39,306 nucleotides of DNA from a virus. Within the stretch, counting starts at the first letter, position 1. Every line of letters begins with the position of its first letter. A model generated the notes under the pieces. The model was not told the DNA's origin. It was given only the letters and a program-made list of their open reading frames with translations, and did not search any database. The stretch is from the IMG/VR virus record IMGVR_UViG_3300009169_000040, positions 1-39,306 of that record; one strand, given 5' to 3'. This document shows, piece after piece, positions 1-9,000 of this stretch. The translations under genes and the position numbers were made by a program.

Positions 1-252
1 CTGGGCAGTTGACACCGTCGCAGCATTCCCTTGTTCATCAATGAAGACTGGCAATGTGACAGACACTAGATGGTCTAGGACCTTGACTATGACAGCCTTG
101 GTTAGGAGCAGCAAGAAATCGGCTTTGTCTCCACCGTAGGTTAAGCACCACACCGCCTGATTCTCAAGGCCCCTGGCCAGGATATCCTGCTGCTCCTCTG
201 GCAGGCCATCCAACCAGCCGTGGGCCCTCCATTTTTCGGTTACCTTCTTCAT
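1..252 (-). CDS. Partial protein of unknown function, cut by the window edge
   Basis: An open frame runs from an ATG at 252 to the window edge without a stop (84 codons seen). The ATG overlaps the dUTPase stop in an ATGA arrangement, which supports translational coupling and a real gene. The N-terminus contains KWRAHGWLDGLPEEQQ followed by LARGLENQAV, then a hydrophobic stretch and VLDHLVSVTLPVFIDEQG. The pattern KW...GLPE...LENQ is loosely like the N-terminus of T4-type major capsid proteins (gp23), but the rest does not clearly follow that family, so this is only a hint. The C-terminal part is missing and function is left open. Confidence 0.6.
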   Translation of the reverse strand, partial: MKKVTEKWRAHGWLDGLPEEQQDILARGLENQAVWCLTYGGDKADFLLLLTKAVIVKVLDHLVSVTLPVFIDEQGNAATVSTAQ

Positions 253-833
253 TTTCCGCTGCTTCCAAATCCAGCCGTTCCACGGTGGGTATCCGTGACT
301 TTGTCGGCCTCTTCCATTACGACTTCACCGGAAGTAGAAACCTTGTAGACAACGAGCTGAGCGATTCTATCTCCCTTGTTGAAGGGGACTGCGTCAGCAA
401 GCACTGCATCCTGCCGTTTGTTGTACGTCAGGACGACGGCTACCTCTCCACGATAGGTTGGATCAACAATCCCTCCAATCGGAAAGATTCCCTTTAGAGC
501 CAGACCCGAACGTCCCTCAACCTTCATGAAGATCCTGTTTCCAGCAGCATCCTTAGGGGGCATGTCTGCAAGTTGGATACCTGTTGAGACCTTTACGGTC
601 GCCCCAGGAAACATCGTGAAGTCCTCATCGGCATACACGTCAAAACCAATATCTCCATCCCTGGAGGCCTTTGGTAGCTTTGCCGTCTCGGTCATTTTCA
701 CGAACTTGATTCGTGTCGTGTTGTCCGAGGCAGGCGTTTTTGGGGCGTACCAGTTCTTGTCGTCTGTCTTGTAGGAAGACATGGCGAGTTCTGGAGATAC
801 GGAACTGTCGGCTGATTTCGTTTGTTCAGTCAT
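249..833 (-). CDS. dut: dUTP diphosphatase (dUTPase), trimeric type
   Basis: Hydrolyses dUTP to dUMP and pyrophosphate, which keeps uracil out of phage DNA and supplies dUMP for thymidylate synthesis. All five trimeric dUTPase motifs appear in order in the 194 residues: motif 1 DIGFDVYA (61-68), motif 2 GRSGLALKG (107-115), motif 3 GGIVDPTYRGE (120-130, with the catalytic Asp and the uracil-pocket Tyr), motif 4 GDRIAQL (154-160) and the C-terminal lid motif 5 RGTAGFGSSG (184-193). About 45 residues before the core are an extra, polar, Ser/Thr-rich extension of unknown role. It lies 15 bases downstream of recA on the same strand, and its stop overlaps the start of the next gene, so it is probably part of one operon. 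An AAGGA ribosome site sits about 11 bases before the ATG. Confidence 0.95.
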   Translation of the reverse strand: MTEQTKSADSSVSPELAMSSYKTDDKNWYAPKTPASDNTTRIKFVKMTETAKLPKASRDGDIGFDVYADEDFTMFPGATVKVSTGIQLADMPPKDAAGNRIFMKVEGRSGLALKGIFPIGGIVDPTYRGEVAVVLTYNKRQDAVLADAVPFNKGDRIAQLVVYKVSTSGEVVMEEADKVTDTHRGTAGFGSSGK

Positions 834-848
834 TGCTTTTCATCCTTC

Positions 849-2102
849 TCAGGCGTTGAGTGCGTCAGTGTCTGAGGTTGCAGAATCAACCCCAGAGAAT
901 GTAGGATGCTCAGCGTCCTCAGGACGCATGATGAAAGCTGCATCCATCATGTCGGTGATATACCCCTTGAACTCTGGCTTGCTTAGAACTTTCTCATCAA
1001 ACTCGTGCTTGTAGAACTTCACGTCATGCTCGACCTCGCCAGTCTTTTCGTCTACAACCTTGAAGTTTTTCCAGGCAGCCGTTCCTTCTAGGTACAGCTT
1101 CTTCCCACGAGCAGAGATGCCGTCCTTGGCGGTACCACAATAAACTCTCAGGGCATCAAAAAGCTGTTCCGGCTCTCGTACTCCCTTACCGAAGTGAATC
1201 TCAAACTCACACTCACGGAAGGGGCGTGCAATCTTGTTCTTGATCGTCTTGGCCTTAACGTTCACGCCAATTACCTGACCCTTGTTCTCAATCTGAGAAC
1301 CACCAGAAAGCTGGATTCTAACGGAACAAGCATAGGGAATTGCCATACCGCCGGGGGTGGTGATGGGCGAGCCGTACATTACGCCAACCTTCATGCGCTG
1401 CTGATTCATTAGCACAAGTAGGATGTTCTTGTTTCCAATGAGGTTAACGATCTTCCTAAGACCCTTACCAAGAACTCGGGCCTGTAGACCGATGGTGTTC
1501 TGGTCATAGTCGCCTTCTAGCTCAGCCTTTGGCGAAGAAGCAGCGACAGAGTCCCAGATGATTGTGACGGGCACATCCTGCTGCATGGCCTTTGCCTTGA
1601 TGATGGCGCTTTCCATGACCTGGAAGATTTCCTCGGTGCAGGCGGTCTGCACGAAAACAAACTTACGACGAACATCAATTCCAAGAAGCTTTAGGTTGTC
1701 CAGATTGGTGGCATTCTCGGTGTCAATATAGACAACGATGCCATTCTGCTGCTGGGTGCTCTTTGCAAGCTCAAATCCAATGTGGCTCTTACCGATAGAG
1801 GGGGGACCCTGAATCTCAACAATTCTGCCCTCTGGCAGGCCGCCACCGGTTGCGTTGGAGATGATGTAGTCTAGCTGCCTAGAGCCTGTGGAAATCCACC
1901 GCTTGACAAGAGTGGGAGCATCGTCAAAACCCAAGTTGAAAGCAATCTTTTCGTTGTGTTCCTTGTTGATCTGCTTAATCAGCTCGGCTGAGAAGTCGTC
2001 GATGGTAATGTCTTGAGTTGACTTGCCACCTGACGCTGACTCCTGCTGAGAGGCAGCATTCTTCTTACCTGTCTTGGACGTTGCCTGTTGTGGATTTGCC
2101 AT
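849..2102 (-). CDS. recA: RecA-family recombinase
   Basis: ATP-dependent strand-exchange protein of 417 residues, expected to form filaments on single-stranded DNA and drive recombination-dependent replication and repair. Seen: Walker A GPPSIGKSH (99-107), a RecA-type catalytic Glu in YIDTEN (125-130), Walker B VTIIWDS (179-185), and the DNA-binding L2 region RMKVGVMYGSPITTPGG (236-252) followed by a typical SVRIQL strand. The L2 region matches bacterial RecA closely, whereas T4 UvsX has a different sequence there, so RecA is the better label. The first ~30 residues are a Lys/Gln/Ser-rich extension. An AAAGGA ribosome site precedes the ATG. dut follows on the same strand after 15 bases. Upstream there is a divergent plus-strand gene, so the promoter should lie in 2103-2255. 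Confidence 0.95.
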   Translation of the reverse strand: MANPQQATSKTGKKNAASQQESASGGKSTQDITIDDFSAELIKQINKEHNEKIAFNLGFDDAPTLVKRWISTGSRQLDYIISNATGGGLPEGRIVEIQGPPSIGKSHIGFELAKSTQQQNGIVVYIDTENATNLDNLKLLGIDVRRKFVFVQTACTEEIFQVMESAIIKAKAMQQDVPVTIIWDSVAASSPKAELEGDYDQNTIGLQARVLGKGLRKIVNLIGNKNILLVLMNQQRMKVGVMYGSPITTPGGMAIPYACSVRIQLSGGSQIENKGQVIGVNVKAKTIKNKIARPFRECEFEIHFGKGVREPEQLFDALRVYCGTAKDGISARGKKLYLEGTAAWKNFKVVDEKTGEVEHDVKFYKHEFDEKVLSKPEFKGYITDMMDAAFIMRPEDAEHPTFSGVDSATSDTDALNA

Positions 2103-2128
2103 TTGTTGTGTTTCCTTTGAATTAACGA

Positions 2129-2153
2129 GGTGAGATAATTGTTCTTGCTCACC
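2129..2153 (-). promoter_or_regulatory. Inverted repeat in the recA leader
   Basis: Six-base arms GGTGAG (2129-2134) and CTCACC (2148-2153) are separated by 13 bases, 27 bases upstream of the recA start and inside the 153-base divergent gap between recA and the plus-strand gene at 2256. It could be an operator or a leader hairpin. No clear sigma70 -10/-35 pair was recognised in the gap. Arms this short can occur by chance. Confidence 0.25.
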
Positions 2154-2255
2154 AAAACGTTCCTCACTCTACCATCTGCCGATGAACTTGTTAAACCCTT
2201 AGATGGACAATTCGTCTGCTGCAAGGTATTTACATTTAACGGAGACCCGACACCA

Positions 2256-2597
2256 ATGAAAATTTCCCTTTCAGAGCTAAAACAACTAATCAAAGAGCAG
2301 ATCGAAGAAATCGGACAACAGTCGCCTAGAGCAAAAAGACCACCACGCCCAGGGCCAGAATCTATCTGGAATCAGTCCTGGGGGCGCTGGTACGGCGATG
2401 GCTCTGAACCGGCTTACACCCCAGAAGAGGTTGCTTCCAATTTTGCTAAAGATATCAAGGAACATCTTATGCTCGTGGTTCATTCCAGGGAGCAAAGTGC
2501 TGGAATGGTGCCGCACAGAAAACTTGCAGACATCATTCTCAAGGTGGCCAGAAACGTGGCCTCAGAAGTTGCAGCAAGACCAGACAAGGAAGACTGA
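2256..2597 (+). CDS. Small protein with capsid-targeting-like N-terminal motif
   Basis: Protein of 113 residues with no recognised domain. The open frame extends upstream to 2139, but the ATG at 2256 is preferred: it has a GGAGAC ribosome site just upstream and begins exactly at the motif MKISLSELKQLIKEQIEE, shared with the starts of genes at 23556, 24013 and 24624. The motif is a short amphipathic helix containing I-K-E, which fits the [LI]-x-E cleavage consensus of the T4 prohead protease gp21. After it come a Pro/Arg-rich linker, a Trp-rich patch (about residues 36-44) and a helical C-terminal half. It is the only plus-strand gene among the replication genes, divergent from recA and convergent with gp32. 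Packaging into the capsid is inference from the motif. Confidence 0.75.
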   Translation: MKISLSELKQLIKEQIEEIGQQSPRAKRPPRPGPESIWNQSWGRWYGDGSEPAYTPEEVASNFAKDIKEHLMLVVHSREQSAGMVPHRKLADIILKVARNVASEVAARPDKED

Positions 2598-2624
2598 GCC
2601 CACGCCTCCAACAACATGAAACAA

Positions 2625-2650
2625 AAAAGCGCCCCTTGCAGGGCGCTTTT
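2625..2650. terminator. Bidirectional rho-independent terminator
   Basis: Perfect 10-base-pair stem with left arm 2625-2634 (AAAAGCGCCC) and right arm 2641-2650 (GGGCGCTTTT) and a six-base loop. It lies between two convergent genes, the plus-strand gene ending at 2597 and the gp32 gene ending at 2768 on the minus strand. A-runs on the left and T-runs on the right give a U-tract in both directions; the one read on the minus strand (six U) is the longer. Confidence 0.85.
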
Positions 2651-2767
2651 CATTTCTCAACTATGGGGATTGTGGATCGGTTGAGAGAAAAAAGAGATGG
2701 ACCACCTTTGGCAGCCCACCTCTCTCATTTTCTATCGACTTTTGTTAGGAAGGACACGTTTTGCAAG

Positions 2768-3652
2768 TCATAGGTCATCAAAGGCGTCGTCAATGCTCTT
2801 GCGGGCCTTCTTCACCTTAGCGGTCTCACCAGCAGCCGAGGACTTCTCCAGTCCAGTTCCCGCAGACACGGGAGCGGTAGCGGCAGCAGGAACAACCGTA
2901 CCTGTCTCCAGGCCAGCGCCCTCGCCGTCCTCTTCCGTAGAACCGTTACCGGCCAGGAAGTTCTCAAGCATCGTCATCATTTCGTCCTTTGGACGAACCT
3001 GCGCCTTGAAGTAAGCCTCAAGGTTAGGAATGGACTGAATGACCTTCTCGCTCTCCTGCTCGGTGTTGGCGAGAGAACTTGGCTTGCGACGGGGCTGCAA
3101 CTTGATTTCCTTCACGGCGTTGCCATTAAAGGTCTTGTCGGTTGGAGTTACCATGACGGTAAAGTCATAGCCGTTGTTAGCATCCATCATGTTCTCGTCC
3201 TTATAGTCAGGATGAGCAAGGATGCTGTAGATATCACGCACAAGCTTGGTGTTTAGCTCCCAAATCTGCACGCCCTTCTCTTCCTCGCCACGAACGAGGA
3301 TAGGAGCATAGTAACGCTCCTTGGACTGAAGGTTCTTCCAGAGCTTCCAGGCCTCCTTGGAGCGATCCTTCTTAAGCTCGGTTAGAAGCTCGAAAACGGG
3401 GTCTTCCATACCAAACTGAGTTGGGGCAACAAAACGCCTGTCGGAGAGGAGCTTGCTGTCGTAATACCCAACCTCCTGGAAGGGTTGTCCGTTCTTGTCC
3501 GTGTACGGGAGAAAGCGAATGTTGTGCTGTCCGAGGCCTGGTTTGAACCAGTTGATTCGGGCACGATCCTTACCGCCTGCTCCACCGCCGCCACCCTTGC
3601 GCTCACCAGAGAGTTCGCTGATCTTGGCCTTAATTGCGTCGAGATTATACAT
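2768..3652 (-). CDS. gp32: Single-stranded DNA-binding protein, gp32-like
   Basis: Cooperative ssDNA-binding protein of the T4 gp32 type (294 residues; T4 gp32 is 301), acting at the fork and with RecA. Seen: a basic, glycine-rich N-terminal segment (about 15-35), then the core beginning INWFKPGLGQHNIRFLPY (33-50) with many aromatic and basic residues suited to an OB-fold, and a Gly/Ala/Pro/Ser linker leading to an acidic tip ending DDAFDDL, like the protein-interaction tails of gp32 and bacterial SSB. No cysteines are present, so the zinc site of T4 gp32 is absent. The ATG follows AGGT at a good distance. The 155-base AT-rich leader contains a nested hairpin that could serve autoregulation. 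A bidirectional terminator lies downstream. Confidence 0.9.
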   Translation of the reverse strand: MYNLDAIKAKISELSGERKGGGGGAGGKDRARINWFKPGLGQHNIRFLPYTDKNGQPFQEVGYYDSKLLSDRRFVAPTQFGMEDPVFELLTELKKDRSKEAWKLWKNLQSKERYYAPILVRGEEEKGVQIWELNTKLVRDIYSILAHPDYKDENMMDANNGYDFTVMVTPTDKTFNGNAVKEIKLQPRRKPSSLANTEQESEKVIQSIPNLEAYFKAQVRPKDEMMTMLENFLAGNGSTEEDGEGAGLETGTVVPAAATAPVSAGTGLEKSSAAGETAKVKKARKSIDDAFDDL

Positions 3653-3687
3653 GTTTTACCTACTTGCCCATTCATGGGACTTCAAAA

Positions 3688-3749
3688 TACAGAGGAAGGA
3701 TAGACTAAAAATTCCACCATGGAAAAAGTCTAAAGAGAGAACCTCTGTA
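3688..3749 (-). promoter_or_regulatory. Nested hairpin in the gp32 mRNA leader
   Basis: Three nested arm pairs lie in the leader: outer TACAGAGG (3688-3695) with CCTCTGTA (3742-3749), 8 base pairs; middle AGACT (3702-3706) with AGTCT (3727-3731); inner TTCCA (3712-3716) with TGGAA (3720-3724). The structure ends 35 bases before the gp32 start and is followed by a loosely structured, A-rich ribosome-binding region. T4 gp32 represses its own translation by binding a structured leader plus an adjacent unstructured AU-rich stretch, so an analogous operator is a reasonable inference. A terminator for the upstream HD gene is the alternative, but the U-run after the stem is only four bases. Confidence 0.45.
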
Positions 3750-3807
3750 ATACTAAATATAGTCTAACTATCCGTTTTGTATAGCTAAATCCACTAATTT
3801 CCTAGTC

Positions 3808-4458
3808 TCAGAGAACTGACGTTACACCGTGATTCTTGATGCAGGCACCACGAACGGCGCTCTGCAAAAGATACGACTCCCAGGGATCCCGAAGGGATGG
3901 CGTGAACGACACTGCCTCACCCGGCTTCTCAGCGAGAGACGTGATTGCGTGAATCTCATTCTCCGAAAGAGGAATGTTGTACTGGTTAAGCCAGTAGATC
4001 GAGCGGGTTGCAACGGGAATGGCGCTAACCTTGTCATTCACGATGTATAGCTGTCCCAGCTTGTCTCGATGCCAGTCAGAGGTCTGTGGAAGGTAGTAGT
4101 CATTGTTGACATTACCCAACTTACCAATATCATGAAACAGCCCAAGGACAATGAGAGAGTCGGGGTGGACAGACTTTTCAAGGTCCAGACCTGTACGAAG
4201 AGCCTTCATGCTTCTTAGCACGTTGAGAGAGTGCCATACCAGCCCGCCAGGAAAGCATCCAACATACTCGGTACGAGTAGAGGCCGGACATACTGCAAAG
4301 CGATCATGGAGGTCATTACAGAGTTGGGTGGCTCCTTCCTTGACTTCGGCGTTTTCAATTCTGCCAACAAGACCGAGAACTGTACCCCAGTTCTCATTGA
4401 TCTTCTTTAGAAGATCGTCATTGCTTGCGGTGCTCTTGTTCGTGTTGACGTTTGCCAT
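3808..4458 (-). CDS. HD-domain phosphohydrolase
   Basis: Metal-dependent phosphohydrolase of the HD superfamily, 216 residues. The first metal His is in GGLVWHSLNVL (H76), and the signature HD pair is in LGLFHDIGKLGN (H109-D110). A tyrosine/tryptophan-rich region and a C-terminal helical part (NEIHAITSLAEKPGE) complete a small HD fold. Such proteins act on nucleotides or cyclic nucleotides, but the substrate cannot be read from the sequence. It lies between the polymerase and gp32 genes, 48 bases after the polymerase, so a role in nucleotide metabolism during replication is a fair inference. The first ~20 residues are Asn/Thr/Ser-rich and probably disordered. Its ribosome-binding site is weak. 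Confidence 0.8.
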   Translation of the reverse strand: MANVNTNKSTASNDDLLKKINENWGTVLGLVGRIENAEVKEGATQLCNDLHDRFAVCPASTRTEYVGCFPGGLVWHSLNVLRSMKALRTGLDLEKSVHPDSLIVLGLFHDIGKLGNVNNDYYLPQTSDWHRDKLGQLYIVNDKVSAIPVATRSIYWLNQYNIPLSENEIHAITSLAEKPGEAVSFTPSLRDPWESYLLQSAVRGACIKNHGVTSVL

Positions 4459-4506
4459 GTGTGCTGTATCTACTTTCTATTTGTTTTCTTCGGCAGAGGT
4501 GTTGGC

Positions 4507-5967
4507 TCAAACATTTGCTTGAGCTATGGGTGTTTGAGATTTGGTTAACAAGGACTCTAGAGTTTGAGCCTTGAGAAAGAAGTCATGGTTCTTGAACTTT
4601 GGAATGCCAGTCGAACCAAGCCTTTCAAGCTTTGGAACGACATAATCCAGGTCATTGTGGATATCAATTAGGATTGCATCGTGCAAGAAGAAGATAGGTC
4701 TAATCATATCAGCAAGGTCATTTTCTCTTAACCGGTTTATGATTGCCTCAAAACCCAAAAGAGCAACAATTACCGCAGTGCTCTGAATGAAGTAATTTAA
4801 AAGCACGTAGGGACGTGCTCCCTCACACAGGATGGGACGGCCATACAGGTTGCTAATCTGTTTACCATTTGATTTTACGAAATCCCCAGCCAGCTTTTGC
4901 TTGAGGGCGTCAATGCCGAAGTAGTCGCTGAGGGCTGAGATGAACTCTTCTGGTTTTGAGATATAGGGTCGGAGGGTGTCGGCGGTAGCATCCTCACCCT
5001 GACCATAGAGGAAGGATAGGATGGCGGTTTTGGCAATATGCCTCGGGACCTTCCCAGCGAGGCCTAAGTCCTCCAAAGCATTGGAGTAAATGTCCTCGGG
5101 TGGAGAGGATGACGCACTGCGTTGTGGAACATTACCAATTAGAGAGGGGTTGGGGGAGGTCCCCTGTGCCAACTCCCTTGCCAAAATTAAGAGAACCCTA
5201 GGCTCCAGGGAGGAATAATCGAAATACCAGACCTTCCCATCCTCTCCGAACTTGGAAACAAGAATATCCCTGTACTCCTTCTTTAGGGTTAGAATGTCCA
5301 ACCCACGCCTAATGGTCATACGGCCTGTACGGGTGTTAACAACGCTGTAACATGGAGGGGCAACCTCTACCACACCTCTCCCAACAACCTCCCTTACTTG
5401 GTTGCTTGCAAAGTCGATGTCTCTCAGACAGGCCAGGGTTCCTCCATTGGAGATTGCTGGGAGTGCTCTCAACTCCAGAAGACGCTCTCGACTCAGGAAG
5501 GCATTTGCTAGCCCGACCTGTCCCAGAGAACCCTCTATCGGAAGACCAACCTTCCTGTTGGGGTTGCCAAGCATTCTTTGAAACCGCTCGTGGTAGCTAG
5601 TCCAAAAGGATGTATCAACCCCCGACACAACCTTCTCAATCTCCATCGCATAGATCTGGAGCTCGGACAGAAAGTGCTTGGGCCCTAGGCAATCTTCCCA
5701 GAATTCAAAACCGCTGGGTGTTGTCAGGATTGTTTGGTCGTTGCAAAGATTGGCATAGGCCTTCCTAAACTTTAGAGAAGGGAAGAGCGGAAAGGCGACG
5801 CCATACATTCTCTCAAAGCCTTCTACCTCCTCAACGTTTGAGAAGTAGAGGCAATCTTCGTATGCGAACTTCCACTTCTCAAATCTGACGACTCCATTAT
5901 GGATAACCAGGGCATTATCGTCATGTTTTGAGCAGTATACACGGGAGCGGACAACAATCTCAGCCAT
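4507..5967 (-). CDS. Short family A DNA polymerase
   Basis: DNA polymerase of the Pol I family reduced to 486 residues (typical members about 580-930). Palm and finger motifs are in order: motif A VWYFDYSSLEPRVLL (catalytic D250), motif B RHIAKTAILSFLYGQ (R309, K313, Y321), the conserved Gln in NYFIQSTA (Q395) and motif C FLHDAILID (H429, D430). The residue after the catalytic motif C Asp, normally Glu in HDE, is Ala here. The N-terminal ~240 residues show no recognisable 3'-5' exonuclease motifs, so proofreading is probably absent or separate. It sits beside the HD and gp32 genes in the replication block. No ribosome site is obvious; a palindrome occupies that position. It could be the replicative enzyme or a specialised gap-filling enzyme. 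Confidence 0.85.
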   Translation of the reverse strand: MAEIVVRSRVYCSKHDDNALVIHNGVVRFEKWKFAYEDCLYFSNVEEVEGFERMYGVAFPLFPSLKFRKAYANLCNDQTILTTPSGFEFWEDCLGPKHFLSELQIYAMEIEKVVSGVDTSFWTSYHERFQRMLGNPNRKVGLPIEGSLGQVGLANAFLSRERLLELRALPAISNGGTLACLRDIDFASNQVREVVGRGVVEVAPPCYSVVNTRTGRMTIRRGLDILTLKKEYRDILVSKFGEDGKVWYFDYSSLEPRVLLILARELAQGTSPNPSLIGNVPQRSASSSPPEDIYSNALEDLGLAGKVPRHIAKTAILSFLYGQGEDATADTLRPYISKPEEFISALSDYFGIDALKQKLAGDFVKSNGKQISNLYGRPILCEGARPYVLLNYFIQSTAVIVALLGFEAIINRLRENDLADMIRPIFFLHDAILIDIHNDLDYVVPKLERLGSTGIPKFKNHDFFLKAQTLESLLTKSQTPIAQANV

Positions 5968-5972
5968 GAGTT

Positions 5973-5987
5973 CATTATGCCATAATG
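5973..5987. promoter_or_regulatory. Perfect palindrome at the polymerase start
   Basis: CATTATG and CATAATG flank a single central C, giving a perfect 15-base inverted repeat that begins 6 bases upstream of the polymerase ATG. It takes the place where a ribosome-binding site would be, and no Shine-Dalgarno sequence is visible. It could be an operator or a translational control element. A palindrome of this length can also arise by chance. Confidence 0.3.
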
Positions 5988-6026
5988 GCTTCTACCCATA
6001 AATGCTTTTAATTCGGAATATCAGGT

Positions 6027-9000
6027 TTAGGTACTTCGATCGCCCCCGCCGTTCCTACGTGCCCCAGCCCCGGCACCAGTTGCAGGCCCGCCACCGGCAG
6101 ACCCAGGAACTACTGCCTCCTGGGCTTCCGCCTGTCGTCTGCTGATATCCTCAAGAACCTCCTGAGCCATCTGAATTCTGCTGTAGAAGCTCTCGTACCT
6201 GCCATATGCATCAACTGGAGTAAACCTAATGTCCGTAGAGAACTCACCTTCTGTAATTTTGTGAGTGATACCGGTTACGCCATATATGTTGTCAACGGAA
6301 GTACCAGTTTGAAAGTCTATGAAAAATTGCTGTGTGTAGACAATGAGAGGGCATCCCATGGTCTGCATGGTAAGCTCAGTTGGTATTACTCTCATCGGTA
6401 GGCCGCCCGGAAGCTCACCATTTGGCTGAAGCTCGCTTCTACGAAAAGAGCGTAGCATGTTTACGGTTGACAGCTCTGGATTCTGCATGGATGAGACGTT
6501 GGCTACCTTCACCAGGGAACCTCCGGCACCATAAATGATGTACGGGCAGGTGTTGTAGAGAAATTCCTTTAGCTTCCTAGGGCCGCCTGTAATTCGATAC
6601 ATGACCGGCGGAGGATCGGCACCGGGAGTGCTCCCAGCCTTGTCAGGGTTAATTCTCTCAACCAAGCCATACCGCTCAGCAGCCTCGACAAAGGCCGAAT
6701 GATCTGCCGCTGTGTTAGCTGAGACGGCAGTGTTCCCAGATTGCCCTCCAGGGATTCTGCCAACTGCCTCGAGCTGTCCGTCCCTGGAAGAGGCCAGAAG
6801 GGCACCAAGGGTCTCGTAGGCGCTGGAATGCCTATCGTATACGTGAAGCCTCAGTATGCTTTTCGCACTAGAGCCTGAGTCATCTGCTCCATCGGTCATG
6901 GCAAGTTTTTCGGGGAGACATTCCAGGTAGAATTCTATCTGTGGCATCCTAAAAGAACCATCAGGAGTTACGCCACGAAGTCTGCGTTCCGTTCTTTGTT
7001 GAAGCCCTGGCGCTTCATCAATTGACTCTGTGCTACGAGTCATCCCGGCCGCATCATACACTTCCCTATAGAAAGCTCCCTGTTCGTCCCACAGGCCATA
7101 GGAACGTGCTGCCGGATCGTCTATCACAATCTGGCCAAGGAAGTTCATGAATTCCCTGAGATTCATATTGGCAGACCGACCAATATTTGCAAGTCGAATT
7201 CTTGCGAATTCTTGAGCAAAGAAAGCTAGGTCAACCTCAAAGTTTCCTACGTTTAGATTTGCAGCGAAACCAGCAGAGGCATTGAACGGATAGAAGATGA
7301 GCTGAATATCGTCAAACTTCCTGGTATTCGCAAGTGGCTCACCCACAAAGTGAAGGAGAAGGGTTGCTAGGCTTACCTTCTGCCCCACTGCAACAGATGT
7401 TTGAAAGTTCGTTTGATAGGCAGTTCTTTCTCTACCGGCAGCTCCTGCTGTCTGTTCCTGGACCTGTCTGCTACGTCCTGCGCCATTACTTGTTAGATCA
7501 GGATAATTCTGAATGAGAAATGGGTCGGTGCCAGCCCCGTTCATTCTACCAACCTTCTCAGAGATAGAATCGAGCACAGACCGCCTAAGCGCCCCAACCT
7601 GTCCGGCAGCTCTTGTGGAGCTGGTTCTTCTAGGGGTGCCTGTCGTTACGCCACTCTCGAGTTCTGCCTCGGTTCCAAACAGTTCATCAAGTGCAGTCCT
7701 CAAGGCCCTCGTGTCGGGATTGTCTGTCTCGGTTAGAGCAGCCTGCAAGTTTCGTATTTCTCCCCTAAGGTCGCTGGACAACACGGCATGTGCCATGGCA
7801 TCCTGAGCGGCATTCAAAAACTGTATGCCTCTTACTTCTCTGGTTCGAGTTCCTTGTGTGGAGAACAGCCTTTGTCGTAATTCTGTAACTGTTGACTGAA
7901 GTCTTTCAATCTCCAATATTGCGTTACCAACACTTTCTTCGTTGGAAGAGATGATCTCCGTAGAAGTATCCACTCCACCACGCATGGACAGTTCAAGGGT
8001 GATGGCAACCTGCCCGGCATCATCGAAGGTATAGGAAGAGTTTCTTACTCCATACTTTTCCTTGCATCTCATGCCGTTTATTAGGTCCCCATAGGGATTA
8101 TCCCTGGCTGCCCTTTCACCATCCGGGTGCGACCATCCGTATTCGATAACCAACTCTGTCCTTCCATAGAGGTCTGGTCTGATGAAATCTGCAACATCTG
8201 CAAGCCTAGAGCGGTCGTGTAGAATTAGAGACAACCTAGCGGTCTTGTAGTTTGCTAGTCCGGTAGTACCTACTATGCTGACTTCAAAGTCCTTGATTGA
8301 CATGAAGGGGCGGAACTTGTCGAGCACGGGATTGCTTCTATTTTCTTCCTGGTCAACTTCATCAGCGTTAACAAGGGTCTGCGGGGTGGTAAACATTTCC
8401 ATTCCAGCTACAGAATATACTTCGTTCACCCTTTCTCTGCCTTGGGATGTCTCCTGGGTTGTAACGCTACCTAGGGCCAAAGTCCTGTAGGCAGATGTTG
8501 ATTCCTCTGAGCCACCTGGAACAACTTCTGCTCCTCGTAGAAACTTCAATGTACTTGGAGTTTGCAGTCTGTTAGTGCTGGTATTGACCGGCGGTCTCGC
8601 AAACAGAAACTCTATGTTCAGGTATGGAACAGCCTTGGAAATTTCCAAGCTAGGTATGCCATTCATGAAGATTGATACTGCGTTTACATGCCTATTGGAC
8701 TGCGAAACTCTCTTGGAATTTGACAATATGACAGAAAGGCCTGGCTTATCCTTGGTCGGTTCCGCATCCTGATATCCATTAATTGCAACACCCTGACCTT
8801 CTGCATTTCTCAGGAGTTGATTCACAGTTACCACAGGCTGATCACCGGCTACACCCTGTACCTGCCTAAAGTTGCTATTGTTCGTGCCATAACATATGAT
8901 AAGCTGGCGAACCCTGTTTTTTGTTTCCTCGGTGGCCTCTCCCATTGTTTCAGCTATTTGCCCAACAAAAGACTGGGTTGTGAGAGCTCCCTCTGAAGTT

